Source: Paramarasmius palmivorus (lineage: Eukaryota > Basidiomycota > Agaricomycetes > Agaricales > Marasmiaceae). From it: 64,000 nucleotides of DNA. The position numbers and the translations under genes are program-made. The notes under the pieces are model-generated. The model was given only the letters and a program-made list of their open reading frames with translations. It was not told where the DNA came from and made no database searches. The DNA lies in assembly GCA_037176845.1 (NCBI GenBank), contig JAYKXP010000117.1, positions 89,393 to 153,392 on the forward strand, read 5' to 3'. Each line of letters starts with the position of its first letter. Position 1 is the stretch's first letter. Positions 42,441 to 54,600 of the stretch are shown here, one piece after another.

Positions 42441-45400
42441 GAAAACAAAGTCTGTAACGAGTGCTGTTATGGTCGAAGGTACGAAGACCAGAGGTTTATA
42501 TACCTCGAAAGTGGCGTTTGGGGTCGCCAGGCTGGGTTGTTGCACTTCTGGACAAAGGATTCCTGACATTGACAAGTTAGACAACGATAAACTATCCCCG
42601 CCCAACAGGTAAGCACAGGATACGCACTCTTCAGAATGTGTCAGAACACATCAGAGCGACTTGTCTGCATCGGATCAATGATATATACCACATGGATGTT
42701 GGCGTTGGTGTTGTGGGACCTCTTCTATATGGTGCGAATAGGAACCGATAATTCCTTGTTGAAAAAGTACAATAGTCGTTCAGATACCCTGAATAAGATA
42801 GCTGAAGCACACGGCTGGTGACTCGAAAATATCCAGCGTAGGGTCATACACAGCTTGACAGTCCTTGAGGGCTAGTGGTCCGGTACACGGGCTCTGAACC
42901 CAACAATTCACGCAGATAGATGAAGATGACTCGAGGATCCGAGTCTGGATTGATACACTGTCATCAGCATCGCGAAGTCGACATACAAGCAAGGATACGC
43001 ACTCAAAGTATAAGTTCGACTATTTGCGGATGACGGATGAAGATGTCGCGCGAAAACTAAAGCTTGAAGCTTGAGCTTGAACGTCCAAACCTAAACCATC
43101 CGCCATGTCATCTCCGCATCCACCTGTTCATCTTAGAATATCTCTTCGCAAGCTACGACCATCCCAAATGCTGACTTCGAATGCTATCCTGAATCGCCTA
43201 TTGCAACCGAACTCGATAGCTCTCTGGGATGATTGTAGACGTTGGCATCGACAAGACGAGTTATGACGTGTCCGCTGTCGTCAGAGCAAACGTTATACGT
43301 CTGCACCGTGTCTTTCCAGGTCGGAACCAATTGCTAACAGTCCAGCTTCAAGAATGAGTATCATGAAGTCACGAAAGACGAGAAGGAGATGAGAACGACT
43401 GGTATGGGCAGTAGGGGTAGTGACTGGTTGTCATTGGGGTGCTTGGGATTAAACATGACGGTAAAGAGTGGGAAGAGGATCTGGCATCATTGGTGGTCTG
43501 AAAAATGGTTCCTTTTCATCATATTCTCGTCTTGGGTATCCACCAACAAGGAGGAATAGCGGTGCCTCCATAGCCCATATCTCCTGAACGCGCATCCAAC
43601 ACCGAGAAGACTGGAGCGAAGCTTCAAGCTTCAAGTCCTGGATGTAACACCCTGTGTATACAATGCCACGTTGAATCAAAGCGCCGTCTTTGAGATAGAG
43701 ACCGTGAACGCGGGTGACTAGAACCTCATGCCTTAGTGAGGATGAGTGCAGGAGCCCGAGAGTGGGAAGATTGGGATGTTACTACGAGAACGTCAGTATC
43801 GGTTTGACAAGAGAGAATACGCGATACAACATACACTTTGCAGTCCTCCCGTAGACGCATATGCTTTCCTGCCATTGCTCAAATTCCACTTCCTGCACGC
43901 CAGCCAATGTCAGGACTCCGTTCAGGACGCCGACTATTAAAATCCCAGTCGTTCAACTTGGGGAGTGGAAGTGAGGATCTGGGGCAAAGTGTTTAGACGA
44001 GATATGAACGCACCGGATACCCATATCTTTCATGCCTGGATGTCCAAGTCTAATCCTTCAGTTCTGGATGTTGCAAGGGCGCATCTTGTATCGTGAGCAA
44101 ACACAGCATTCTCGGAGCCATAGAGATTTGAGGTAGGTATACGCCTAGACTGGCAGGTGAAATTCAATATTCCAACTAAAGGACCGGGATAGGATGCATC
44201 GAGCTAGCGAGAATCTTCGGCGCGTATATGGGGAGAGGACCATTGGGGTTTTTCTTCGAGTTTCCTGTCTGTGGCTTGTAGATGTCGAGAGTGATATGCC
44301 AGGTCTTCTCAGCGGAGGATTTGCTGAAAGAATCTCGAAAGAGCGCATAGTCGGGGTGTGAAACGTGTCTTCCAATGCGGTGGGTAGTCTAATGCTTCCT
44401 GGACTTCAGCATTGTCGATGTCTCGTAGGAGCGATGAGTGGCGGAGGACGTACCTTCTGTGGTTAATTATTGGAAAAAAGGGTGCCCACCGACAAACAGC
44501 GCATTGTATGGCCGTGGTCGATGATAAGAAACGCGTTTTTGCAAAGAAAGCGTTCACTGCATCCCGGAGCTACTTGATAGCATTGTTACCAACAGGTGAC
44601 CGAACGACAAGTACGGGAGAGAAAGGGTCTACGACTTTGAGCTCCTAGCGCAGAGGCTGGGTGGACGGACCAACTGAAAATTCGCTGGAAGGTAGTAGAA
44701 ACCAGAGACTGACATTGTTGATCGACGCGTGACTGGATCGCCTTCTTTCCCTATTCCCATCACCACGAAACGCTTTTATCGCTATGATTTCTCAGCCTTT
44801 GAAAACGAACGACAGTGCCCTGAATGTGATCTAGAGGAGCGGAGCTCTGTGGAAAGGGATAGATCAAAGCTGATGAATGGGGAGACTTCATTGGAGATAT
44901 ACGGTGTGTACGCTGGTACAATGAAGCTTGCATTCCTGTCACTGACAAAGAGGCAGCTAGTCTCGATTCACATGTAGAACATGATACGGTGAAGATTTAC
45001 ATCAAGATAGCCAAGTTAGAGAAACACAAGTCTCCCGAACTTCGACCACCAGCGATTTTCCTTTATTGAGAGGCCTCACCGTCGTCTCCGATTGACATAC
45101 CTAGTACCCGCCCATTGTTACCCGATTCTTGGACAACCTCAGGAATGTGCCCAACCTGGAGGCTCTCGAGTTGCTCAATTTTGTACTCGCGAGTAACTCA
45201 TTGATTGCGAGGCACCAACTCTGAACTCGTTGAGCCGCGTGTAAGCCTTATCTCCCTTGTTCCTGGTCACCCAATATGCTAACCCTCGGCTCTTTCGTAG
45301 ATCCTCTCGAGCTTTCGTGCTGCAGGCGCTGTTGAATATCGTAGGCAAGAGTACAATCGAGTGGATGAGGGTTCGGGCTCGATTTCTACGTAAGCACGAG

Positions 45401-45642
45401 CGAACTGGTCTCCCCTGGGCAGACTCAATCACTCGTACCTCGTGTTGAGCGAACAATGTAAGATTAGTTGTATAGAATAAGATTTCCACTTTTCTCATGC
45501 ATTCTCGGTGGGATCGTAGCTTCTCTTGATCTTCTAGGCTCGTGAACGAGGACAGACGAGTGGAAACCCAACAGTCAGAGTTAAACAAGCTTTGTAGAAA
45601 GAGAACCCTTGTTGAATTACAGGGAGTAGGAAATACAGTGTA
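42441..45642. other. Interval with gene fragments and a dispersed repeat
   Basis: The minus strand at 43449-43790 encodes a well-composed stretch (HGLYLKDGALIQRGIVYTGC, then WMRVQEIWAMEAPLFLLVGG), but a stop just upstream leaves it without a start. 44145-44557 (minus) holds overlapping open pieces. 45100-45190 (plus) reads FLDNLRNVPNLEALELLNFV, like one leucine-rich repeat of an F-box protein, then hits stops. I see fragments, not complete genes. Confidence 0.4.
44713..44950 (+). repeat. Dispersed repeat, copy 2 (partner at 2000-2252)
   Basis: Inverted relative to copy 1. Shared core GTGAC.GGATC.CC, then CACCACGAAACGCTTT and GATTTCTCAGCCTTTG. It is open here for about 80 codons starting MTGSPSFPIPITTKRFYRYD but leads into unrelated sequence. 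Confidence 0.65.
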
Positions 45643-47025
45643 TCACAAGGGCCTATACTGACACTGACGCATACCCGAAGGTGGACAAGACTTCGAGCGT
45701 ACATGGATATACTTGTAAACCCGTGGATCATAGACACACCGCCCAAACCTATCGACCCTGGTATAATCAAAGTTTACAAAAGAACCTGAATACGAATTCA
45801 GCACGCGAAGACGAGTCAGCCCCGAGATTACTCACTGGGAAGTACAGAATAGTTGCAAATAACATTTCCGTCGCCAAAGCCCATCGTGATGCATGACCTG
45901 CGGCCTTCGCTATCCCTTATGATATGCCGATACGAGCCAGAGAAACCTGAAATAGTCGTCATTAAATAATGGAAGAATGCTAACCAGACATAACAACGCA
46001 CCCCATGGTCTTTGCCAATTCGTAGACCGCGGAGCATCATGAGCATCCTTACCCTGATCGATGCCATCCACCGAGTACAACAACGAATCGTTCAAGGTAA
46101 CATTAATTCGTGATATTCCTTCGGATTCTGGGCTTGTCCGTTCATAGGGATACTCCAGTCGCGAGAAAATGGTATCTTCGTTCTCTAGTTGCTCGGGACG
46201 CCACCATCTCGGATTCTGAAGACCTTTACGGAGGCCGTCGATGAACCTCTTATGCGCTTCTTCCTCCGTTTCTTCGTGTGGACGGTAGAAAAGCGGGAAT
46301 GAGCCATCAACGGGGCTGGCCTGTTCCTGAGATTCATCCTCAGTCTCTAATTGCTGTTGCTCGGAATCAGATGCTGCAGGTGAACTTGATCTATCTTCTT
46401 GAAAATCAGATGTATCTGAGTCGGCGGATTCCGCCTGACGCCGTAAGAGATGCGACAGTATCTCCAGCGCTGAGGGACTCCGAGCTAACTCGAAACAGCT
46501 CGTCAGTAGTCCATACTTCTAGGGGTTATGGCAGGCAAGGGCTTACAGCGTGGGCGCCATGTGTGCATGGCGTATATAGAGTCCCAAAACTTCCATTTTT
46601 CCTCGTTTGACGACAAGAACGACCTAAAACCTGAGTCTGTCGGAGAATTTCCCGAGGCAGAGGTAGGGGATGAGGCTTGCATGGTGATATTGATGGGCGA
46701 AATGGAACTTGAAGGGAGCAGGTGTATTCCTGTCATGGACGCCTGTCTTCTTAAGTAAGAAATCCAACAGTAGTGCGACATACGAGCTGTTGGATTGTTA
46801 TCTGCTGTCAGTCTATCCGATCAGCTCAGAGTAGACAGTATAGCATTTTCATTTGCTTACCGAGCGTGAAAGACCTATTGTAGACAAGAAATGTTTGGTG
46901 GAGTCTCATGGTGACCCACAGAGGACCAACAACAGCCAAACGACAGCTGTGACCCAGCGGCCCTTCATATGCGTGTTGATAGCGGCTACGGCGCGTGAGA
47001 GGTCATGCTTGTTGAATGGGTCCAT
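45643..47025 (-). CDS. Unknown paralogous family A, copy 2 (probable single-pass membrane protein)
   Basis: A first exon starting MDPFNKHDLSRAVAAINTHM ends in a hydrophobic segment (WVTAVVWLLLVLCG), typical of a type II signal anchor. After an intron the chain continues as NNPTARMSHYCWISYLRR, then DSGFRSFLSSNEEKWKFWDS, AMHTWRPR, an acidic Ser/Glu-rich stretch, HKRFIDGLRKGLQNPRWW, FSGSYRHIIRDSEG and SCITMGFG. A last exon joins after an intron (about 45788-45837) and ends YDPRVYKYIHVRSKSCPP then SGMRQCQYRPL, almost identical to copy 1. If the anchor is real, the conserved part would face the outside or the lumen. A Cys pair in the last 20 residues and a conserved Cys in SCITM could form disulfides. 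No family recognised. An alternative start is ATG 46781, after the anchor exon. Confidence 0.6.
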
Positions 47026-48625
47026 ACGAACAGCAAATGGGCGGGAAATCGTCGGTCCAGAAGGTATTCTTGTCGTAGGAGTACCGAGATGCTGTAATCG
47101 CGACTTTAGCACCGACTATGGATAGCTGGAGAACGAGAAAACACGCACTATCAGGGAATCTTGATTGTGGAGACATCGTTCATCTCGGAACTGAGAGCGC
47201 CCACCATACCATTCGGTATCGTGTTAAAAAGAAGTCGTTGAGGGGGTTACCATCTTGTGTTGTGTTCCGATATGTTCCAATTGGAAGTTGTGACGTAGCG
47301 AAGAGCAATCGAGTCACCGAAATTCGTCGTCCTCCAGCGGAACGTCCGCGAAGCGCATCTCCAATTTACCAAAGGGTATACCTTTCAACACAACGGTCAA
47401 TTCATCATTCAGCTCGCGTAAGTCCAGATTGACGCACCGTTCTTTTCCAAAAACTCCCTGCAAATTTCCTCACTCGCCCCTTCTACCATTTGATGTTTTG
47501 ACGCAATGACAATTCGATTATTGATGATTCGGAACCAATCTGTCTTGTGCTGAGTGGTGATAAAACAAGCCATCCTTCTATCTTCTTGCTCCACGGGATA
47601 AGCAGAGCTTCCACCGGCTTCTTGTACCGCATCTTCTATGGCTGTCATGATGTTCAAGTCAAAACTTGGTCGGTCGGGTATGGGCTTCCCGAACATCGTA
47701 GGATCGACAGGCAAGGTGATAATTCATAACGGTACATTCGGGATCTTGTTTGAGGTTGAGGCATCGTTGGTAGGGGTGCGTGACCTAACGTAGCCTGATG
47801 TGCTGCGTGCATGGCGAAACACGAGATCAAAGTTCTGATTATGTCCAGCGCTGTTTCAGCGAGATCGTTATGCACTGTATGCGAAAGCGGACATGGTACT
47901 TACCACAATCCCTTTGTCCCTAGGCTGCGCGATGCTGAATGGCTCCTTGCATTCTATCGCACAAGACTCTTGAGCTTCACGAGAGTAAAATCGAGAGGCC
48001 GTATTCCCTATGGAAATTTGTTGAACGTCTGAGAATATGGCTGGGAGTCGCTCTATTTTGCAACTTGAGTTTCAAGTTCTTCGGTGCAGTGCGAAAAAAA
48101 AAAACACCAAGAGACACCCTGAGGGTCCAACAATGTTCCACACATCGATACCGGTTAAATGGAGTACTGAAAGGAACGCAATAGAAGGAAATTCAGAGTT
48201 CTTATGTCCAATGGATTAAGAAATCTGGGATTAAAGAGGGCGAAGAAGCGAGTCGTTGCTCGGCTATTCGCGTGTGAATTTTTTATCGCCCCGATAAGGG
48301 AAACTAAAGGGCGGCCACGATCACGTTTCCATTGTTTCTCTCTACACCGCCAAGCTCGTGGCCCGATTTACTGAAAAAGTATTTAACCTCTAGATTTCTT
48401 CACTATGAATCAAGAATAGACCTCAATGACCATTATGGAACCGAAGACGAAAATCCTCCTCCCTCGCTCTAGTCAGCTTCCTCTTGACATCCTTCTGAGA
48501 GCACCCCGCGAAGCAGACCCCGCCAGTTCCTGTATGCTTCAGAGAGTTTCAAAGGCGAAGCTCGTATCGCTCACGTCCTGAGATTGAATCACGCGGCAAG
48601 TGGTACGGTCCCATGCACCCCTCCG
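47026..48625. other. Interval with one isolated coding-like exon
   Basis: The minus strand at 47409-47714 is open with balanced composition (FGKPIPDRPSFDLNIMTAIE, DWFRIINNRIVIASKHQMVE), possibly an exon of a small gene whose other exons I cannot place. Nothing else is recognisable up to the left LTR. Confidence 0.35.
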
Positions 48626-48733
48626 TGTTAAATTTATCAGGATTATACCTACGAGCGACTCTTCGTGCGCTCACTAAGCCACTTATCAGATGCTTAGTTA
48701 TTGTCTTACTTAGATATTATCATCCAAAGTACA

Positions 48734-48735
<2 letters not shown>
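48626..48735 (+). repeat. Left LTR, truncated by the poly-G block
   Basis: Matches 50662-50770 with a few mismatches and indels up to CATCCAAAGTACA, where the poly-G block begins. Confidence 0.75.
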
Positions 48736-48992
<257 letters not shown>

Positions 48993-49639
48993 GTTTGGTA
49001 CAAGATAGTGTAGAGTATATGGTGAAAGGGTTTATTTAATGTGTTATTGTATAACAGAATTAGATAATAACAACAAGTATCATAATGTGTAACATGACCA
49101 CTATTAAATTGTAACTTATGTGTAACGTATTAACTAATGGTTTATGGGAACCGCACGGGCCAGAAGTGAAGAGGGTTGAAGTTTATCGATCGACAAGCAC
49201 ACACGTTCGTTTGCCCGTGGATATAGTACACCCCGTGGGAGCCGGAGATCAAAGGAGGTATACGCAGAACAATTCGCATGCTGGTCAAGTAACACCGTGT
49301 ACGTTGTGGGGGACACACATTTTGTTGGAATATGTCGCGTTGGTGTGGGGGGGATAACACACGGTGGGTAAGCCCTCGCTACACCAGGGGGTTGGTGGTT
49401 AAGCATGTGATCAGTCCGACTTTTATATTTTTTGTGTTGGATGTGGGTACGAGGGTTTGTATACTGTGGGGGTTAGGAGCAGTGATAAGAGTCGTGATAT
49501 CAGACTCAGTCGGTCCCACCTACGAGTTCTCTGTAGTACTTATATCACCACGCGTCGCATTCAGGGGTCACGATTGGGATGGAGGGGATGCGACACGGGC
49601 AACAGTTTAGTGAGACCAGACACCCCCCGAGGTTACCAC

Positions 49640-50545
49640 CATGAACAACCTCCGCCGAACACGCATTTACCATATGAGCCTTTGCGCGGCTCTGACAATT
49701 ACGCCGTATGGAAGAATACGGATTGCACATCCTTACCGATTTGGGCTATTACGATCACATTATTTCCGACCCCTCCCATCAGAATCCGCCCAGCGAGCCG
49801 GATTGGGACAGACAAAAGATAGAAAACCCTTTCCACCATCGTTCTTCGCGTCGCCGACCACCCGTTATCGTTTACGTGTCCAGAGCTACGACAGCAAAGG
49901 AAGCATGGACAGCCCTTTCCGAGATGTATGAAGCCAAAGGAGCCAATAGCCATCACCCTCCCACCCGCCGCAAACAGTCACCGGAACCATCTGTGGGTCC
50001 GATGATGCCGACATCGAAGGATCATATCCGGACAGATGCTATCAATGCAAGCCGAACTCAATGCTACTGGCATCCATTGCCGACGACGAGTTTGGCGTAC
50101 ACTCTTCTAGAGTCATTACCAGAAGCAAAGGGGACCTAGTTCGTCTCTGCGAATTAGGAAGATGACGTCGCCAAGGATTTCCCACAAGCTCATTTTGCCA
50201 GAAATTTTTGGGGGCAGAAGACTCGCGCCGTAAAGCCCGCCACCGAGTCAGGATCCTACTGCAGTCCCTAACCCGCATTTGACAGGGTCCAAGCCGAGAA
50301 AAAGCACCCAAGAGCTATCAGTGCTTAGCGTTGGACATAAAGCCCGAGACCACACTTCCGATGATGAAGACAATGATTCAAGCAGCCTGGGGGAGTTTTC
50401 GATACGACAACAATCATCATTCCCGCCGTTACGCGCCAACCTCGCTTTTGATGATGATGTTGACTTTCATTTATCACTCGCGAAAAGACCCCGCCCTCTC
50501 TATCTCATCATCGCCGCCCGTCGTACGTCAGCCGCCCTTGATTAA
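49640..50545 (+). pseudogene. Copia gag remnant, multiply frameshifted
   Basis: Pieces in different frames follow the gag order of Copia elements. LRGSDNYAVWK comes first, then LHILTDLGYYDHIISDP, then STIVLRVADHP, then VSRATTAKEAWTALSEMYEA, and finally a polar region before a stop at 50542-50544. At least three frame changes separate these blocks, so no protein can be made. The zinc knuckle normally found late in gag is not evident. Confidence 0.72.
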
Positions 50546-50661
50546 GGCACGAATAAAGAGTTGCTTCTCAACGGAAGTATAGCTCACCACTGCGCTAGAG
50601 GGGACAGAAATTTAGATTTTCATTTTCATCATTAGATTCGCGCCTATGAGTCGAGGGGGAG

Positions 50662-50880
50662 TGTTAACATTTTTCAGGATTATACTACGAGCGACTCTTC
50701 GTGCGCTCACTAAGCCACTTAGTTCAGATTCTTAGTTATTGTCTTACTTAGATATTATTCATCCAAAGTACACAGAAATATTCTAGATATTTTACAGTAG
50801 GTAGATTAAAGTTGTTAGTAGAACAGGATATAGAATAACACAAGTACACGTTTCATTCCATACCTGTCCCTAAAGTCCCA
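50662..50880 (+). repeat. Right LTR (end approximate)
   Basis: Begins TGTTAACATT after the polypurine tract. The first 110 bp match the left LTR. Its end is judged from where FunK1-like coding begins. Confidence 0.6.
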
Positions 50881-50889
50881 TATTTCCAA

Positions 50890-51672
50890 AACACTCGAAA
50901 TTCCTCGACAAGTTCTTGCCAAAAAATTGCTACTTCGCCTCAACCTCCAATTTAGGAAACAGTCATGGAAACAGGCATTTGAGAGATGCAACGTCGAAGC
51001 AGATATGTACAGAGAATTAGTGAGCTACAATTTCATCAGTTTTATCGCTCCTAGCTCATCGTGAGTGCAGACGACTTCTTTCGCCATACTGCACGAAAGT
51101 TGAGGTCAAGACCACTGCGATCACCCCGACGACAATCACCTGGTCCCATCAGACGGGCATCATCAAGGTAGACATGTCTATCTATTCCAAGGACAATCTT
51201 CCTTCCCCCAGTCAGCCCCTCGACATCACTAAGCTCGACGCCTTTCTTGAGCTCAAGCTTCACGCGAGCTACACTGGATTCGACGATAAAGACGGAGCGC
51301 CGTTCGAAAAGGAAGCGGCACAATCGCGGCATACAAGAGGCCAGCTGGCTACATACGCAGGTGCAACGATGGCGTCACAATTCAGGATGCACGTCTTCTG
51401 CATCGAAGTTGCCGGAAACATGGCGCGTTTGATTCGCATCGACCGTGAATGAATAGTATCTGTGAGCCGTGCCTCGCGTTCTGCTGGTACGAAGAAACCC
51501 ATCTCGTCGACTTCTTTTGGCGTTTCAACTACGCAGACAGAGTGGTTCGTGGCTACGACCCTTCTGTCACACCTGCCGATGTGTTCAAAGATCCCGATGC
51601 TGCAATGGCCGTGACCATGCTGCCGAAGTGCAATAGACGTATGGTCTTGTGGAAGTTTGAGGTCTACGACGA
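50890..51672 (+). pseudogene. FunK1 kinase, N-terminal fragment
   Basis: Translated pieces match the N-terminal region of FunK1 kinases: a possible FLDKFLP near 50900, then from 51174 MSIYSKDNLPSPSQP and LDAFLELKLHASYTGFDDKD. HTRGQLATYAGATMASQFRM and ARLIRIDRE follow (the RGQ..YA...QFR..VF...ARLIR.DR hallmark). After a stop at 51450 and a frame change come LVDFFWRFNYADRVVRGYDP and WKFEVYD. The catalytic domain should follow but is cut off at 51673, where the KDZ transposon begins. The fragment thus lies between the Copia right LTR and the KDZ element. It has no ATP-binding or catalytic loop and cannot be active. Confidence 0.75.
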
Positions 51673-54600
51673 GCACCCGTGCATGCGCCCTTTTTATATT
51701 AAATCCCGTACATCCTCAGCACGCTTTTTTGCATTAAATACCGATGTTTCTACGCACATCCCCAGCCTCTAAATTTGTAAAAAAATATGAAAGTCCCTAT
51801 GGGCAGTCATTTGACTACACTGTAACGCTGTGCAGACAAGTGTAGTTCTTTCCAATACAAACCAAAAACACTCCAAGTGGCCTTAAGGTGATAGATTTGA
51901 CAAAAAAAGCATGAACCGGTGAACAACATGTATTTTTTATAAAAGGAAAATCTGGGATAACACGTTTTGTAAAAAAAAAAAAAGACAAAAACAAATAGGA
52001 TTTTTTTGTAAAAGATAACCTAACTGTCTGTGACGTATTCGCTCGTGTATCCATCCTCAATATTGGCAGCCTCCTCCTTATCGCCCTGCTCGTCCTCCCT
52101 TTCCAAATTGTGATCGCCATCCTGTTTCCATAGTCTTGCGAAGCTGCCTTTGAGCCTATGAAACAGAGCAGCCTGTCTATGTGCATACGAAGATACACCT
52201 TCTGCGTGAATCCCTGTAAAGCCCATATCCTGTGCTCTTCTATCCCACCGTTTGGCATTCCACTCTAGTGATACAAGCACTCGGCGCATTTCTTCCTCAA
52301 CCAGGTGGACCTCCTCTTTCCATCGACGAAGCCTTGCGTATAGCTTGGCCCACTCTACTCGCAAACCTATTGAACCATAAGACTGGCTATAGATGGAAAT
52401 GATTTATTCATACCGTTGTATAGGCTTTCATCAGAGACGAAGCCACCACCATCCGCTGCCCACCATATCCAGGATACCTCCCTGAAGCCTTCTCCGGTTT
52501 GCCTCACCATTTCGTCACGCTTCTTCCTCCACCTTTTCTCCACTTTTGCTGGCGTGTCGTCTGGCCCACTTTCTTCCGTGCTCTCACTATTTTCTCCATC
52601 GTGTGGCTGCGAAGGACCGCTCGATATCTCCTTCGCTCGTAGCTGGCCAGTTTGCTTAGACCTCTTCCCAAGCTTTTTACGCGCTACACCGACAGCTTGG
52701 TCTTCTGGGTCTTCCATACATCTGATATCGGTCTTCTCCAGCCTTCTCCAGGGTACATTGTCTCCCTGCAGTCGTTGAATGGAGTCCCAGGCGTCCTGGT
52801 ACCTCTTTGCATGCAAGCTTATCTTCTCCTCGTTTAGCTGCAGCAGGTGGGATGATTGTCTGAGGTCCTTCTGGTGCCGTGCTTGAGAAGACTTATATGT
52901 ACGAAGCCTGGATTTGATGAGGAGCTGGTTGCGAAGCTCGTCGAGGCTTTCTGAGCACTGTGCGTTCCTGAGCCGAAGCTCCATGTTACCGAAATCTGCT
53001 GCAGGGCATGCTGCACGCTGCTCAACAGTAAGAGAGGAGGGGAGATATATTGGAACGTCTTCAACTTCGACCTCGGCTACCTCTTTGCTTTGCGATGCCA
53101 TATCAATGCGAACGGAGCTGATGATCGGCATGAAGTGAACCTGCTGAGCCTCGAACCGTGAAATGAGTCTTCTAAGTTGTAAACGCTGGTCGACGATATT
53201 CCCTGCCTGCCTTGCGCTGCTGCCTTTTTTATGCCACTTGACATCCTGTCTTAACTGCCGTCTTCAAAGGTTGCATTAGCTTGATGATGATAGAGACCAA
53301 CGCAGACTCACTGTCTTTCTTCAACTTCGAGGGCCAGTAACATAAAAGCTACCGGGCCTTTGGCTGTTGCCGCCTCAGCTTCCTCGCTTGTCGCGATCAA
53401 GGGGGTCTGAGCGAGCTCCTCTTGTACCAACTGTAGCCTAACATCCTGCATATTCAAGCCTTATATGGTTTGTCAGCTGGAATCAAGGGCAATAACAAAG
53501 CAGCACCTACCTGATTTGGGGAGCTCATAAGGATTTGGCTTCCAGCTATCTTTCTCAAACTCTTCCACCATGTGCATCCATTCCGGTATATTCGAGGGCT
53601 GGTTGACGACATACGCCCGATATGATGCCTCATGCTGCCCTCTCCATTCCAGAGCAAGCTTGAGCCTCCTTAGGAGAAGTGTACCTATTTGAACAGGTCA
53701 TTTCTTTCATCTCAGCGATGTAAACTGCGCACATACCGAGCCCAACTAGCTTCTCCCAATTCCAGTATCCCCAATGATCGTCCAAGGTATCGTGTCTTGA
53801 ACCCGGGCCCATCTCCGTTGTACTGGTAGCAATGGGACCTTGTCCAGCCCAGTTCCGTTCGACGCCTTCGCCATCAGTTCGGCCCACACCAACGGCATAG
53901 TTAAGAGAGTAATATAGCTGGCATCGAGTGGTGTGTCCATAGACATGTAACTTCGGGATCACAAATAGAAACTCTGGGATCTCTTCAAGTCGGTTTTCCT
54001 CGGGAATGTTGCTAAGACGCTCAACAAAGCGCCGGCTGTATTGACAGCAAATGTCATAAGATAAGCAGGTCTTCAGACGGTAGTCTTGGTGTCGTAGGGT
54101 CGATGAGAGTATCCAGTCGATATTGCAATAGCTGTGAATGGGCTCAGTACCCCTTCAACAGTCAATAAGCTGGTGCTTACCATTCGCCCTTCTGAAGATC
54201 TCCAACTCCTGTAGGCTGTATGAACTCGTGTCGAGCGCAGCAACCCAATCCAACGCCAGACGTGGCGTAGGTACCCCTGGAGTTTCTTGAGTTTGCGTGG
54301 TCCAAAGCCGCCAACCCAGAGCATGTCGACATCTGCACATATTGAATACGGTGCTACATTCAAAAGACAGCCATCTCACCTCAGATTCATTCGTGGTTGA
54401 CAAGAGATATCGGCGATATGGCTCGTCAGGAACCATGTAGGACCACCCAGTCCCAAGCCCAGGATCTGCAGCCTCGCTGGAAACCATCTTCCGTTTTAGT
54501 CGGAAACACGCATCAACAGCGAGGAACAAGGTGTAGATGAAGCTGCATTTGGATCAGCATATAGAGTGTGCCAAGTATGTAGTGCTCACCTCTTTTCTGG

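Noticed and set aside
45100..45190. F-box/LRR gene
   Set aside because: Only one leucine-rich-repeat-like segment is readable before stops; no F-box is seen.
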